A DNA stretch of 64,000 bases from Allobosea sp. LC85 (GTDB lineage: Bacteria; Pseudomonadota; Alphaproteobacteria; Rhizobiales; Beijerinckiaceae). Both the position numbers and the translations under genes were made by a program. The stretch covers positions 1-64,000 of the forward strand of contig NZ_JPKG01000059.1 in assembly GCF_000735605.1 (NCBI RefSeq), in the 5' to 3' direction. Positions 1 to 8,422 of this stretch are shown here, piece by piece (within the stretch, counting starts at the first letter, position 1; each line of letters opens with the position of its first letter). Below the pieces are notes generated by a model, which ran no database searches, was not told the origin of the DNA, and worked only from the letters and a program-made list of their open reading frames with translations.

Positions 1-298
1 CGATATCCTGGTCGAGCCTGGCCCCGACCCGGACCAGCACCTGCGAGCGGATCACGTCGAAGGCGCCCTGGAACAGGTAGAGCCCGATCGCCAGCGCCGA
101 GAGCGCCGCCAGCGTCTGGACGCTGCCCGAGGTCAGCGCCCGGTCATAGACCTGCAGCATGTAGAACGAGCCGGTCAGCGCCAGGACATTGATCAGCCCC
201 GAGACCGCGAACAGGAAGAGGAAGGCCGAGCGGAAGCCCAGCGTCAGCCTGCCGGCATCGCGGCGGCGGGCGGAAATCTGTGCCTTGGAAGGTGCCAT
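1..298 (-). CDS. Type I secretion ABC transporter permease/ATPase (5' part only)
   Basis: Partial gene: it starts with ATG at 298 and runs off the left edge, giving 99 codons. The N-terminus has a short basic leader and then hydrophobic helices with the run SGLINVLALTGSFYMLQVYD, characteristic of PrtD/HlyB-type transporters that export RTX proteins through a three-part type I channel. The nucleotide-binding domain lies outside the window. It sits 99 bp downstream of, and on the same strand as, the giant RTX peroxidase, whose C-terminus looks like a type I secretion signal, so it very likely exports that protein. A strong hairpin (357-383) separates the two and may lower transporter expression. 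A membrane-fusion partner is expected further left. Confidence 0.85.
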   Translation of the reverse strand, partial: MAPSKAQISARRRDAGRLTLGFRSAFLFLFAVSGLINVLALTGSFYMLQVYDRALTSGSVQTLAALSALAIGLYLFQGAFDVIRSQVLVRVGARLDQDI

Positions 299-356
299 GA
301 TCGCAAACCGTCACAATGAAGCAGTCGGCAGGAAGGCGGTGCAGGAAGGCGATGAC

Positions 357-383
357 GGCCGGCGGGCACGGGGCCCGCCGGCC
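357..383 (-). terminator. GC-rich hairpin between peroxidase and secretion gene
   Basis: A perfect 11-bp inverted repeat, GGCCGGCGGGC and GCCCGCCGGCC, is separated by a 5-base loop. It lies 15 bases past the stop codon of the RTX peroxidase. No T-run follows, so it may be an attenuator or a 3'-end protector rather than a full intrinsic terminator. Confidence 0.5.
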
Positions 384-397
384 GAATGGTCCGGCCG

Positions 398-3300
398 CTA
401 CAGCGTGAAGTTGCTGCCGGTCAGGGTGTGGCTGCCCTTCAGGTTGAGCTGGAAGTCGGCATCGCCGTCGGCGTCGAGATTGCCCTTGACCACGGTGTAG
501 TCGCCGTCGGCCCGGGTCTCGTAGGCGACCACCAGCTGGGCCGTGGCGGTGAAGGCCGGGCCGCTGGTCAGGGTGAAGCTCTGGTTGCCGGCGAGTGCCG
601 CATTGGCGTCGATGCCGGAGAGGTCGAGCCTGTCGCCCGGCTGGAAATCGAGGATGGTGTCGCCAGCCGCCGCTTCCTTGCTCAGGAAGCGGAAGCTGTC
701 ATTGCCAGCCCCGCCTTCGATCACGTTCACCGCGGCACTGGCCGTGATCGTGTCGTGGCCTGCGCCGGTCGCGACGTTCTCGATGTTCCACAGCGTGTCG
801 CTGCCGCTTTGCGTGCTGACCGCGCTGCCGCGTCCGAGCAGGCCGTTGCCGAGATCGACCGTCAGGTTCGCCGTGATCGCCGAGAGATCGAGCGTGTCGA
901 GGCCCGCGCCGCCGTCGCTGTCATCGCCGAAATAGACGTCGTTGCCGTCGCCGACCGCCGCCACGATCACGTCATGACCCGCACCCGCCACCACCGTGTC
1001 GTCGCCGGCGCCGGCCGAGATCCGGTCGTCGCCGGTGCCGCTGAGGATCCGGTCGTTGCCGGCCTCGCCGTCGATCAGGTCGTTGCCGGCCCCGCCGAGC
1101 AGCACGTCGTCGCCGGCGCCACCGAAGACCCCGTCAGCCCCCTCCCCGGCATCGACGAAGTCGTTGCCCTCGCCGGCCGAGAGCGTGTCGTCGCCGGCCG
1201 CGCCGATCAGGACATCGTCGCCGCCCTGGCCGATCAGGTTGTCGGCCCCCGCCGCCCCGATCAGGACATCGCCCAGGCCCGTCCCGACATGCGTCCCGGG
1301 GTTGGTGCCGGAACCAGGAGCCGGCGTCCCCGTGCCGGCCCCGTCGTCATCGTCGTCGTCGTCACAGCCGCAATCGTCGTCATCATCGTCGTCGTCGTCA
1401 CCAGAGCCGGTGTCGTCATCGTCATCGTCATCGTCATCATCATCATCATCATCGACATCGTCGACATCGTCGTCGCCATCTCCGGCGCCGTCGTCGTCGT
1501 CATCATCATCGTCGTCGTCGCCACCTCCGGCGCCGTCATCATCGTCCTCGTCCTCGTCTTCATCATCGTCCTCGCCGATTGTCGGTGCGCCGGCGGTGGC
1601 GTAGGTGATCGAGTGCGTGCCGTTGGACAGCGTCGTCGTGCCGTTCGGGTTCACAGTCGAGACGTAGTCGGCGAGGGTTGTCCCGTCGGCCACCTGGATT
1701 TCGTCCTGCGACCGCAGCGTTCCGACGATGGTGTCGTTGCCGCCATTGGACTTGAAGACGACACGATGGGCCGAGAGCAGCGAGGAGACGTCGACCTGAT
1801 CGTCGCCCGATCCACCCTCGATCGTGATCGTGCTGGTCAGCAGACTGGTGCCCGCGAAAGTGCCGATCGGGATGAAAGTGTCGCCACCGCCGAGGCCGTT
1901 GATGACGATCTCCTCGATGTTGTCGAGTTCCGCGATGACGGACGCGGTGTTTGTTCCGTTGCGGGTGATGACGATCTCGGTGGCCGCAGCGACGGCGATT
2001 CCAGCCAGGATCGCCTCGGCCCGCGAGTAGATCCGGTAGGTTTCGGCGGTTGCGTCACCCATGATGTGGACGGTGTCGACGGTGCCCGCGATGTTGGCGG
2101 CAACCGTGTCGCCGTTGATCAGATCGCGTCCGTCTCCGACGCGCCACAGGGCGAGATCATTGCCCGCGCCACCGGTGACAGTGTCATTGCCGGCACCGCC
2201 GGAGATGACGTCGTTGCCGCCGGCCCCGTTCAGGGTGTCATTGTCACCATGTCCGAGAATGATGTCGGCGTTGCCACTCCCGGTAGTGACGTTGATCCCA
2301 TTGGACCCGTTGAGGAGGGCGTAGGTGGTCCCGGCGAAACGCAACTGCTCGATCGTGGTCAGCGTGTCGACACCCTCGTTCGTCGCGCCGGGGACGAGGT
2401 CGGTGACGACGAGCTGCCCCGTCCCGTTGAGGCCGAAGCCGAAGTTTCGGACTGAGCCGGCGTAGACCGCGGCGTCTGTGCCGGTCCCGCCATCGAGCCG
2501 GTCGTTGCCAGCGCCACCGTTCAGGATATCGGTGCCGCCGGCGCCGTTGAGGATGTCGTTGCCGCCATTGCCGTTCAGCGTGTCGTTGCCGCCGATAAAG
2601 ATGGGAGAAACGCCATCGGCGATGTCATCGCCAGCCGTGCCGTTGAAGGTGTTGTTGACGAACGGGAGGCCGTTAAAGTCGTCGCCGACTACGCCGGTCG
2701 GCAGCGAGAAGACCGTCTCGAGGTTGCCGGCGCCGTCGGTGAAGCTGACGCGGACGCGCAGGATGTCGCCGACCTGGCCGGCGCCGCCATCGGTGGGCGT
2801 GAAGGTCGCGGTGGTGGCGTTGGCGATGTTGGTCCAGGTCGTGCCGCCGTTCTCGGAGACCTGCCACTGATAGGAGAATGTGCCCAGACCGTTGCCGTCC
2901 TGGATCGTTCCGGTGGCGACGGAGAGCGGTTGGCCCTCGGTCGGCGTCAGGTCGCTGATCACGGGCGCGCCGGTCGGCAGCTCGTTGAACAGCTGGCTGA
3001 TGGGAATGTCGACCGTGCCGCCATTGCCGTCCGAGAAGCGGAGCCGCTCGACGTTCCAGAGCTTGTCTATGCCGTCGGAGACGAAGTTCGTCCCGTCCGG
3101 GCGATTGGCCTGGTCGAAGCCGGTATGCGAGACGATATAGGAGCCGTCGGCGCCGCGGCTGAAGGTGTAGTTGTCGACGACGTCCCAGTAGACCGCCGTG
3201 TCGATGCCGGGTTCGCCACTCGGGATGCCGTCGCCGTGGCCCAGAACCTCACGGACGATGTTGAGCTGCAGCGGGGTGATGACCCGCGCGATCATCAACT

Positions 3301-6300
3301 CGGACAGGCTCTTTCCAACCCAGGCCTCCGGAATGCCGGCGCCCGCCGTGAAGGTATGCTTGAGGCTGTCGATCGTCGCGATCTCTTGTGTCGACCCGAC
3401 TGCGCGGATGCTGATCCGCACGTTGAGCCAGGCATCGCCATCGATGATGTCGTTGCCGCCGCGCCCCTGGATGGTGTCGGTGCCGGCGCCGCCGAGCAGG
3501 ATGTTGCCGTCCTGGAAGGCGACACCGCCCTCGAACAAAGCATTGTTGGTCGGCGTGGCCGAGTTGCCGAGAATGGCAGCCAGACCGGCGATGCGAGCGA
3601 CGCCGCCATGGGTCAGCTCGTGGCCGACCATCGTGTTCTCGGCCGCGGCAAGGGCGGGATTGGCGTCGATCTCGCCGGCGGAGACGTCGCCGCGGTTGTC
3701 GCCCCAGAGCATGTCGTCATGGACCCAGCCCGAGAGCGCCTCGACCGTATCGAAACGGTCACGCAGGATGTCCTCCTCGTCGGTGGTGAAGATCGGCTTG
3801 GTCAGGTCGGACTCGGCCGCCTCGGCATTGCCCTTGTGGATCGCCCAGTCGAAGCCCCACATGCCCTCGCTGCGCATGACGCTTTCGCCCTGCACCATGA
3901 TGTCGTCGCCGGATTCACCGTCGAAATCATTCTCCTCCGAGCCGGCGAACATCACGTCGTGGCCGAGAATGGTCGAGTTGAAGAAGAGGTCGGAATTGTC
4001 GCCGGCCGTGGTGTCGAAGCCGCCGCCCCCCTCGATCCAGTCATCGCCCTCGTTGCCCATCAGCAGATCGACGCCGTCGCCGCCGAGGACGAAGTCGTTG
4101 CCGGCGCCGGCAAACACCTCGGTATCGTCGACGCCGACGAAGACCGCATCCTGGCCGTCGCCGCCCATCAGGATGTCGATGCCGTTGGAGTTGGCGATGA
4201 CGTCGTTGCCCTCCTCGCCCTTGAGGAAGTCGCCGGTGTCGCCCGAGTCGGTCATGATGTCGTCGCCGGCACCGCCGAGGACAAGATCGACGCCGGCGCC
4301 GGACTCGATGCGGTCGTTGCCGGCATCGCCCCAGATACCGTCATCGCCGAAATCCGTGATGATGGTGTCGTTGCCGTTCGTGCCGCCCACCACGACATGC
4401 TCGCCGCCGAAGGTGCGGAAGTAGTTGGTGTCCGCGCCGGGCGTGTTCGGATCGTTGCGGATGACCTTGCCCAGGCCCATCGCCTCGAGCACCGGATCGT
4501 TGCCGGTCGGATCGACACCGGACAGGCTCTCGTTGGCGGGGTCGTAGTCCTGCTGCTTGGTCGGATCGACCTCGAAGACGAAGTCGTAAGTGGCGAAGGA
4601 ATCGACGCCGATATGGCGCGAAATGATATCGTCCGACGTGCCCCGGATCCCGTCAGGCCCGGGCTGAGAGATGTCGGTGTTCGCCATGATCATCTTGGAG
4701 AAGGAATTCTGCTCCAGCTCGTTGAGGGCGTTGAGACCCTGCGTGCGGGTCAGATAGTAGAAACGGTCGGCGTCCTGCAGATTCTCCATCTGCGCTTCGA
4801 ACACGGCGTTGAAGGTCGAGCCGAGGAAGCCACCGAACGGCATCTTCTTCTCGGCCAGGCCACCGATCCAGAGATCGATGTTGTTGAGGCCGCCCCGCGA
4901 GTCGTTGTTCGGCCCCGCGCCATCCGGCGCGTAGATGCCGGCCGCGTTCAGGAAGTCCAGCCGATCGGCCGGAGCATCGTCGCCGCCGAAGACGAGCTTC
5001 ATCGCAGCGTCGCGCTTCTCGGCGACGGTCTTGTCGCGCAACCCTGAAGGATTCGCCGGGGTGACCGGAACGACCACCTGGCCGGTGATCGACGCATGCG
5101 TGCCGTAGGCGGCGATGAAATTCACCACCGACATCGGGTTCTTGAGGTTCGCCGCGAACTCGACCCAGCTTGTATAGGGCGTGAGGAAGGAGGAGCCGGT
5201 GGCAGCATAGAGCTGCTCGCGTGCCTCGTTGAGCGTCGGCATGTTGGTGTCGCGGCCGCGGGCGATGTTGATCGCCGCGAGGTCGAGCGGGACGCCGAGC
5301 AGGTTGTTGCGCACCGCTCCGGTGATGAACTCGTCGATCTCGTTGCCGCGCTCCACGGTCATGCCGCGGACGATCGCGCCCGCAGCCTGCTCGGCCGTAA
5401 TCGCGCCATCGTTGTTGAAGGCGACCGGGTTGAGGAAGGTGGCAATGAGGCCCTCGTCGTCCCCTCCCGTGATGTTGCCGTTCGCATCGACGTAAACGCG
5501 CGGCATGCTGTCGGTCAGCATCGAATGGCCGAAGCGGTACACGACATTGGCGAATTCGGCGAAGATCGACGGGTCGATGTCGGTCACCGAGTTGAACACG
5601 AACGGGTCGATGGCCGGCTGGATCTTGCGGGCGAATTCCTCGAAGACCAGATGCTGATACTGCATCTCGGTCGCGAAGCGGCCGGCCTGGAACAGGCGCT
5701 CGCCATCCCAGTTGAGGGTACTGGCGTAGGCAGTCTGCGCGAGGGCGCTCATGCTCGCGAAATTGTCGGGCAGCTCGTTGGGGTTGAGGTCGGTGCTCAG
5801 CCACTCATTGATGAAGGCAAGGTCGCCGCTGCGCAGGATCGTCAACTTCTGAGCTTCGACCTGGCGGTTGTGCTCGGAATGGAAGACGTGATGGACGGCA
5901 GTCAGGCCGATATTCTCGTTGCCGCGGCCATCGCCGGTGATGAAGTGGCGGTCGAGGAGTTCGTTGTCGTATTCGAGATTGTTGCCGCGAGGACCGACCA
6001 GGACATCGTTACCAGTGTCCGAATCCGCATCGGCGATCAACTGAGGCGGCGTCGCCGGATCACCGTCATGGTCACCGAACACCGGCGCCGCGTTGTGGGC
6101 GATGTCGTCGAGGAACGCGTTGGCCGTGCGCACCGCGCCGACCTCCCAGCTATCGACAGGGCTACCAGTCGCACCACGGGAAACGACCGTATCGTCGGCG
6201 GTGTTGGGGATGCCGTCACCACCGATATTGGTGATGATCTGGGCGAAGCCCTGCGCATCGGGAATAAAGTTCCCGTAGGCGTCCGTACGGATCAGCGGCA

Positions 6301-7480
6301 CGCTGGTTGCATCGCGATCCGTCAGCTCGATGCCGAGCATCAGCGCCTGGGCCTTGACGTCCGCCCAGGTCGGCAGGCCGTTCTTTTCGCCATTAGGGCC
6401 GGTGCCGTCGAGCAGCCTGCCGGTCGCAACCGGGAATCCGGTCCCCGGATCGACCTTGTATTCGCGCAGGAAGACCTGATGCGAGGCATGCGAGGTGTAG
6501 GTCTGGTTCTGGTCCACCCAGGATGTCGTGACGTTGCGCTGCGTATCGACCCCGTCTGCGCCGGGGACCGACGTCGAGCGGGTGAGCACCATGAAATTGG
6601 TCGGGCTGCCCTCGACGTAGAGCGGATCGTCGGGCTGCAACGGGACATAGATGGTGCCGTTGCCGCCTTTGCTGATGAGATCGAGGCCATGGTCGAAGAA
6701 CTGGCCGAAGAAGGTCATCCAGGCGTTGAACGGCGCCGACAGCCCCTCATCGGGAGCAACGTTGGGAATGACCAGGGAGCCCGTCTCGTCGACCTCGACG
6801 TCGTAAGGAGCGATCAAGAGATTGACGGCTTCCATCGCCGTTATCTTCTCGTCCGGGGTTGTCGTCGGGCTGGTCAGGACATCCATATAGGGCTGCCATT
6901 GGGCGGCCAGGGCTTGAACAGCGGCAAGGTCGCCGCCCGCGCCGTGGATGGCCTCCGATCCGGCGAAGGTGAGCGCAGCGACGATCGCCGCCGGGTTGTT
7001 CAGGCTCATGTCGACGATCAGGTTCGAGATGAGGCGGGGGTCTGCATCCGTCACCGAACCATTCGCGACAAACGGACTCCCGCTTGGCGTGCCCGGCGTG
7101 TAGTTGCTGTTGCTGAACGAAATGCCGGGGCCGAAACTCACCGGATCGCTATCGCCCTCATTGAGGTACGCCCCTGACTCGAAGAGCCGCGGCATGGGTT
7201 GGCCGGAGGCCCCCCAGAGTTCGCGGCCGGGAACCAGGTTGTTGTAGGTGCCGTCGACCGTGCGGATACCGAACGGCGTCTGCGGATCGGGGATGGCCCG
7301 CGCCCAGGTCTGGTCTCCAAGGAAGGCGCCATCCGCGCCATACTGATTGGCGGCGGTGACGACTTCGCCTGTTACCGGGTCGATCCGAATTTCCGTCAGC
7401 GCCGCGCCGTTGGCATTGGCCTCGCCGATCTTGATCTGCTTCAGGACGAACTCGAGATCATGCTGTACCAGTTTGAACAT
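398..7480 (-). CDS. Giant secreted animal-type haem peroxidase with RTX repeats (MopA-like)
   Basis: The protein has 2360 residues. Residues about 240-800 form an animal haem peroxidase domain: distal-His motif FFGQFFDHGLD (His264), the GDGRGNENIGL/HNR block (516-539) and proximal-His motif RFGHSML (His652). RTX nonapeptides of the GGxGxDxx type start near 1030 and recur to the C-terminus, interrupted by an Ig-like block (about 1500-1600) and an Asp tract (about 1967-2050). The C-terminal 100 residues resemble a serralysin-type C-terminal region ending in hydrophobic FTL, expected for a type I secretion signal; there is no N-terminal signal peptide. Proteins with this architecture include MopA, the Mn(II)-oxidising peroxidase of Aurantimonas and Erythrobacter. 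The Mn role here is inferred; a halide or general peroxidase is possible. RBS AAGGGG precedes the ATG. Confidence 0.87.
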   Translation of the reverse strand: MFKLVQHDLEFVLKQIKIGEANANGAALTEIRIDPVTGEVVTAANQYGADGAFLGDQTWARAIPDPQTPFGIRTVDGTYNNLVPGRELWGASGQPMPRLFESGAYLNEGDSDPVSFGPGISFSNSNYTPGTPSGSPFVANGSVTDADPRLISNLIVDMSLNNPAAIVAALTFAGSEAIHGAGGDLAAVQALAAQWQPYMDVLTSPTTTPDEKITAMEAVNLLIAPYDVEVDETGSLVIPNVAPDEGLSAPFNAWMTFFGQFFDHGLDLISKGGNGTIYVPLQPDDPLYVEGSPTNFMVLTRSTSVPGADGVDTQRNVTTSWVDQNQTYTSHASHQVFLREYKVDPGTGFPVATGRLLDGTGPNGEKNGLPTWADVKAQALMLGIELTDRDATSVPLIRTDAYGNFIPDAQGFAQIITNIGGDGIPNTADDTVVSRGATGSPVDSWEVGAVRTANAFLDDIAHNAAPVFGDHDGDPATPPQLIADADSDTGNDVLVGPRGNNLEYDNELLDRHFITGDGRGNENIGLTAVHHVFHSEHNRQVEAQKLTILRSGDLAFINEWLSTDLNPNELPDNFASMSALAQTAYASTLNWDGERLFQAGRFATEMQYQHLVFEEFARKIQPAIDPFVFNSVTDIDPSIFAEFANVVYRFGHSMLTDSMPRVYVDANGNITGGDDEGLIATFLNPVAFNNDGAITAEQAAGAIVRGMTVERGNEIDEFITGAVRNNLLGVPLDLAAINIARGRDTNMPTLNEAREQLYAATGSSFLTPYTSWVEFAANLKNPMSVVNFIAAYGTHASITGQVVVPVTPANPSGLRDKTVAEKRDAAMKLVFGGDDAPADRLDFLNAAGIYAPDGAGPNNDSRGGLNNIDLWIGGLAEKKMPFGGFLGSTFNAVFEAQMENLQDADRFYYLTRTQGLNALNELEQNSFSKMIMANTDISQPGPDGIRGTSDDIISRHIGVDSFATYDFVFEVDPTKQQDYDPANESLSGVDPTGNDPVLEAMGLGKVIRNDPNTPGADTNYFRTFGGEHVVVGGTNGNDTIITDFGDDGIWGDAGNDRIESGAGVDLVLGGAGDDIMTDSGDTGDFLKGEEGNDVIANSNGIDILMGGDGQDAVFVGVDDTEVFAGAGNDFVLGGDGVDLLMGNEGDDWIEGGGGFDTTAGDNSDLFFNSTILGHDVMFAGSEENDFDGESGDDIMVQGESVMRSEGMWGFDWAIHKGNAEAAESDLTKPIFTTDEEDILRDRFDTVEALSGWVHDDMLWGDNRGDVSAGEIDANPALAAAENTMVGHELTHGGVARIAGLAAILGNSATPTNNALFEGGVAFQDGNILLGGAGTDTIQGRGGNDIIDGDAWLNVRISIRAVGSTQEIATIDSLKHTFTAGAGIPEAWVGKSLSELMIARVITPLQLNIVREVLGHGDGIPSGEPGIDTAVYWDVVDNYTFSRGADGSYIVSHTGFDQANRPDGTNFVSDGIDKLWNVERLRFSDGNGGTVDIPISQLFNELPTGAPVISDLTPTEGQPLSVATGTIQDGNGLGTFSYQWQVSENGGTTWTNIANATTATFTPTDGGAGQVGDILRVRVSFTDGAGNLETVFSLPTGVVGDDFNGLPFVNNTFNGTAGDDIADGVSPIFIGGNDTLNGNGGNDILNGAGGTDILNGGAGNDRLDGGTGTDAAVYAGSVRNFGFGLNGTGQLVVTDLVPGATNEGVDTLTTIEQLRFAGTTYALLNGSNGINVTTGSGNADIILGHGDNDTLNGAGGNDVISGGAGNDTVTGGAGNDLALWRVGDGRDLINGDTVAANIAGTVDTVHIMGDATAETYRIYSRAEAILAGIAVAAATEIVITRNGTNTASVIAELDNIEEIVINGLGGGDTFIPIGTFAGTSLLTSTITIEGGSGDDQVDVSSLLSAHRVVFKSNGGNDTIVGTLRSQDEIQVADGTTLADYVSTVNPNGTTTLSNGTHSITYATAGAPTIGEDDDEDEDEDDDDGAGGGDDDDDDDDDDGAGDGDDDVDDVDDDDDDDDDDDDDDTGSGDDDDDDDDDCGCDDDDDDDGAGTGTPAPGSGTNPGTHVGTGLGDVLIGAAGADNLIGQGGDDVLIGAAGDDTLSAGEGNDFVDAGEGADGVFGGAGDDVLLGGAGNDLIDGEAGNDRILSGTGDDRISAGAGDDTVVAGAGHDVIVAAVGDGNDVYFGDDSDGGAGLDTLDLSAITANLTVDLGNGLLGRGSAVSTQSGSDTLWNIENVATGAGHDTITASAAVNVIEGGAGNDSFRFLSKEAAAGDTILDFQPGDRLDLSGIDANAALAGNQSFTLTSGPAFTATAQLVVAYETRADGDYTVVKGNLDADGDADFQLNLKGSHTLTGSNFTL
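1290..1575 (-). repeat. Triplet microsatellite encoding an aspartate tract
   Basis: Within the peroxidase gene, runs of GAC and GAT codons (read as gtc/atc on the plus strand) encode long Asp blocks broken by short GAGGG, GDG, TGSG and CGC spacers, roughly residues 1967-2060. The simple-sequence nature predicts length variation between strains by slippage, always in multiples of three, so the reading frame survives. Confidence 0.8.
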
Positions 7481-8373
7481 AACCCATCCCCTTGGAGCAA
7501 AACACGGTTTATCGTTCGCGAAACCTGCGGTTCGCGGCGTTTAATTTGATTAGCCAACGTTATTACGTGGAATTAATCGTGAAGTTTCGTCAGATATCGT
7601 CGTTTAGACAGAACGCTAATCTTGGAATCGGCCACTCCCTTCCAATGGTGGCCAGAACTCGATCGGACAGCGCTTCAGCTCGTCATGGAGCCTATCGCTT
7701 GGTCAGCATGATGCATGGGGGCAAAACTGGTCGTTAGAGGACTATGTCGGATGTTGTTTCCCGACCAGCGTCCGGGGTCTCGACCGAGTTTGGTAGGGCC
7801 GTGTTTGCAGACTTAAACCCCTGCACTACCGACCAAGGTCCCTCGCGCGTGTGGCCTCGGGCTGCCGGCCTGGCTGGCCAGTTCCCCGGGAGCCGTTCCG
7901 AGGCGCAGCATCCTGCCGTCACGACGCGCATTCCGTGCGCCGCCATCCAGCCCCTCTCCCCACACCGCATGCGCAAGGAGATCGGTCGCGAATGGAGACC
8001 GGGGTGAAGGTCTTGGCGAGCGCAACCAGAGCCGTGGCTATCCTTCGCCTCCTTCGGGGCAGGCTGCGGGAAAGCGCCACTACGTCATCCTGCGCAGCCG
8101 CCCCGTTCGAGACTTGGCGCTGATGACTGGAATCCCCGGCCTGCACGATCCCGAGCTGCGGCCTCCAGGCCGAGGCAGGCGCCGATCAGCGTGGAACGGA
8201 ACACCCTGTCCGAGCTGTCCCGGGGGCACGGAAACTCGCGCCGGTCACGCATCTGAAAGGCGGCGGCGAAGATGGAAGGCGCGTCGCACCAATTCCGGCC
8301 CCTCAAGGCGCGGGTCCGGCTGTCCTGTTGCTGAAATAACCGTGCCGGAGCAGCCCGATGCCACCTGTCCCTC
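7481..8373. other. Intergenic region upstream of the RTX peroxidase
   Basis: About 890 bp contain no gene I can support. The 7500-7620 part is less GC-rich than its surroundings and directly precedes the peroxidase start, so its promoter is probably there. The short reading frames in 7744-8380 have no recognisable domain or convincing ribosome site. Confidence 0.5.
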
Positions 8374-8403
8374 ACGCCGGGCAGAGCAGTACCTGCCCGG
8401 CGT
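8374..8403 (-). terminator. Hairpin after the multicopper oxidase gene
   Basis: A perfect 11-bp inverted repeat (ACGCCGGGCAG and CTGCCCGGCGT) with an 8-base loop begins 20 bases beyond the stop codon of the multicopper oxidase. No clear U-tract follows. It is a candidate transcription end that would separate the oxidase from the peroxidase transcript. Confidence 0.5.
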
Positions 8404-8422
8404 CGAGACTTGTGCTCCAGGG

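Noticed and set aside
3600..3640. An HELTH string in the peroxidase near residue 1287, resembling the zinc-protease HExxH motif
   Set aside because: It lies outside any protease-like domain, in a linker between RTX blocks, without a third metal ligand in a recognisable context; most likely chance.
386..7177. Three long plus-strand open frames (about 690-705 codons) opposite the RTX peroxidase
   Set aside because: They are antisense shadows of the GC-rich repeat-coding gene. Their products are Val/Ala/Asp-rich strings without domains or ribosome sites.
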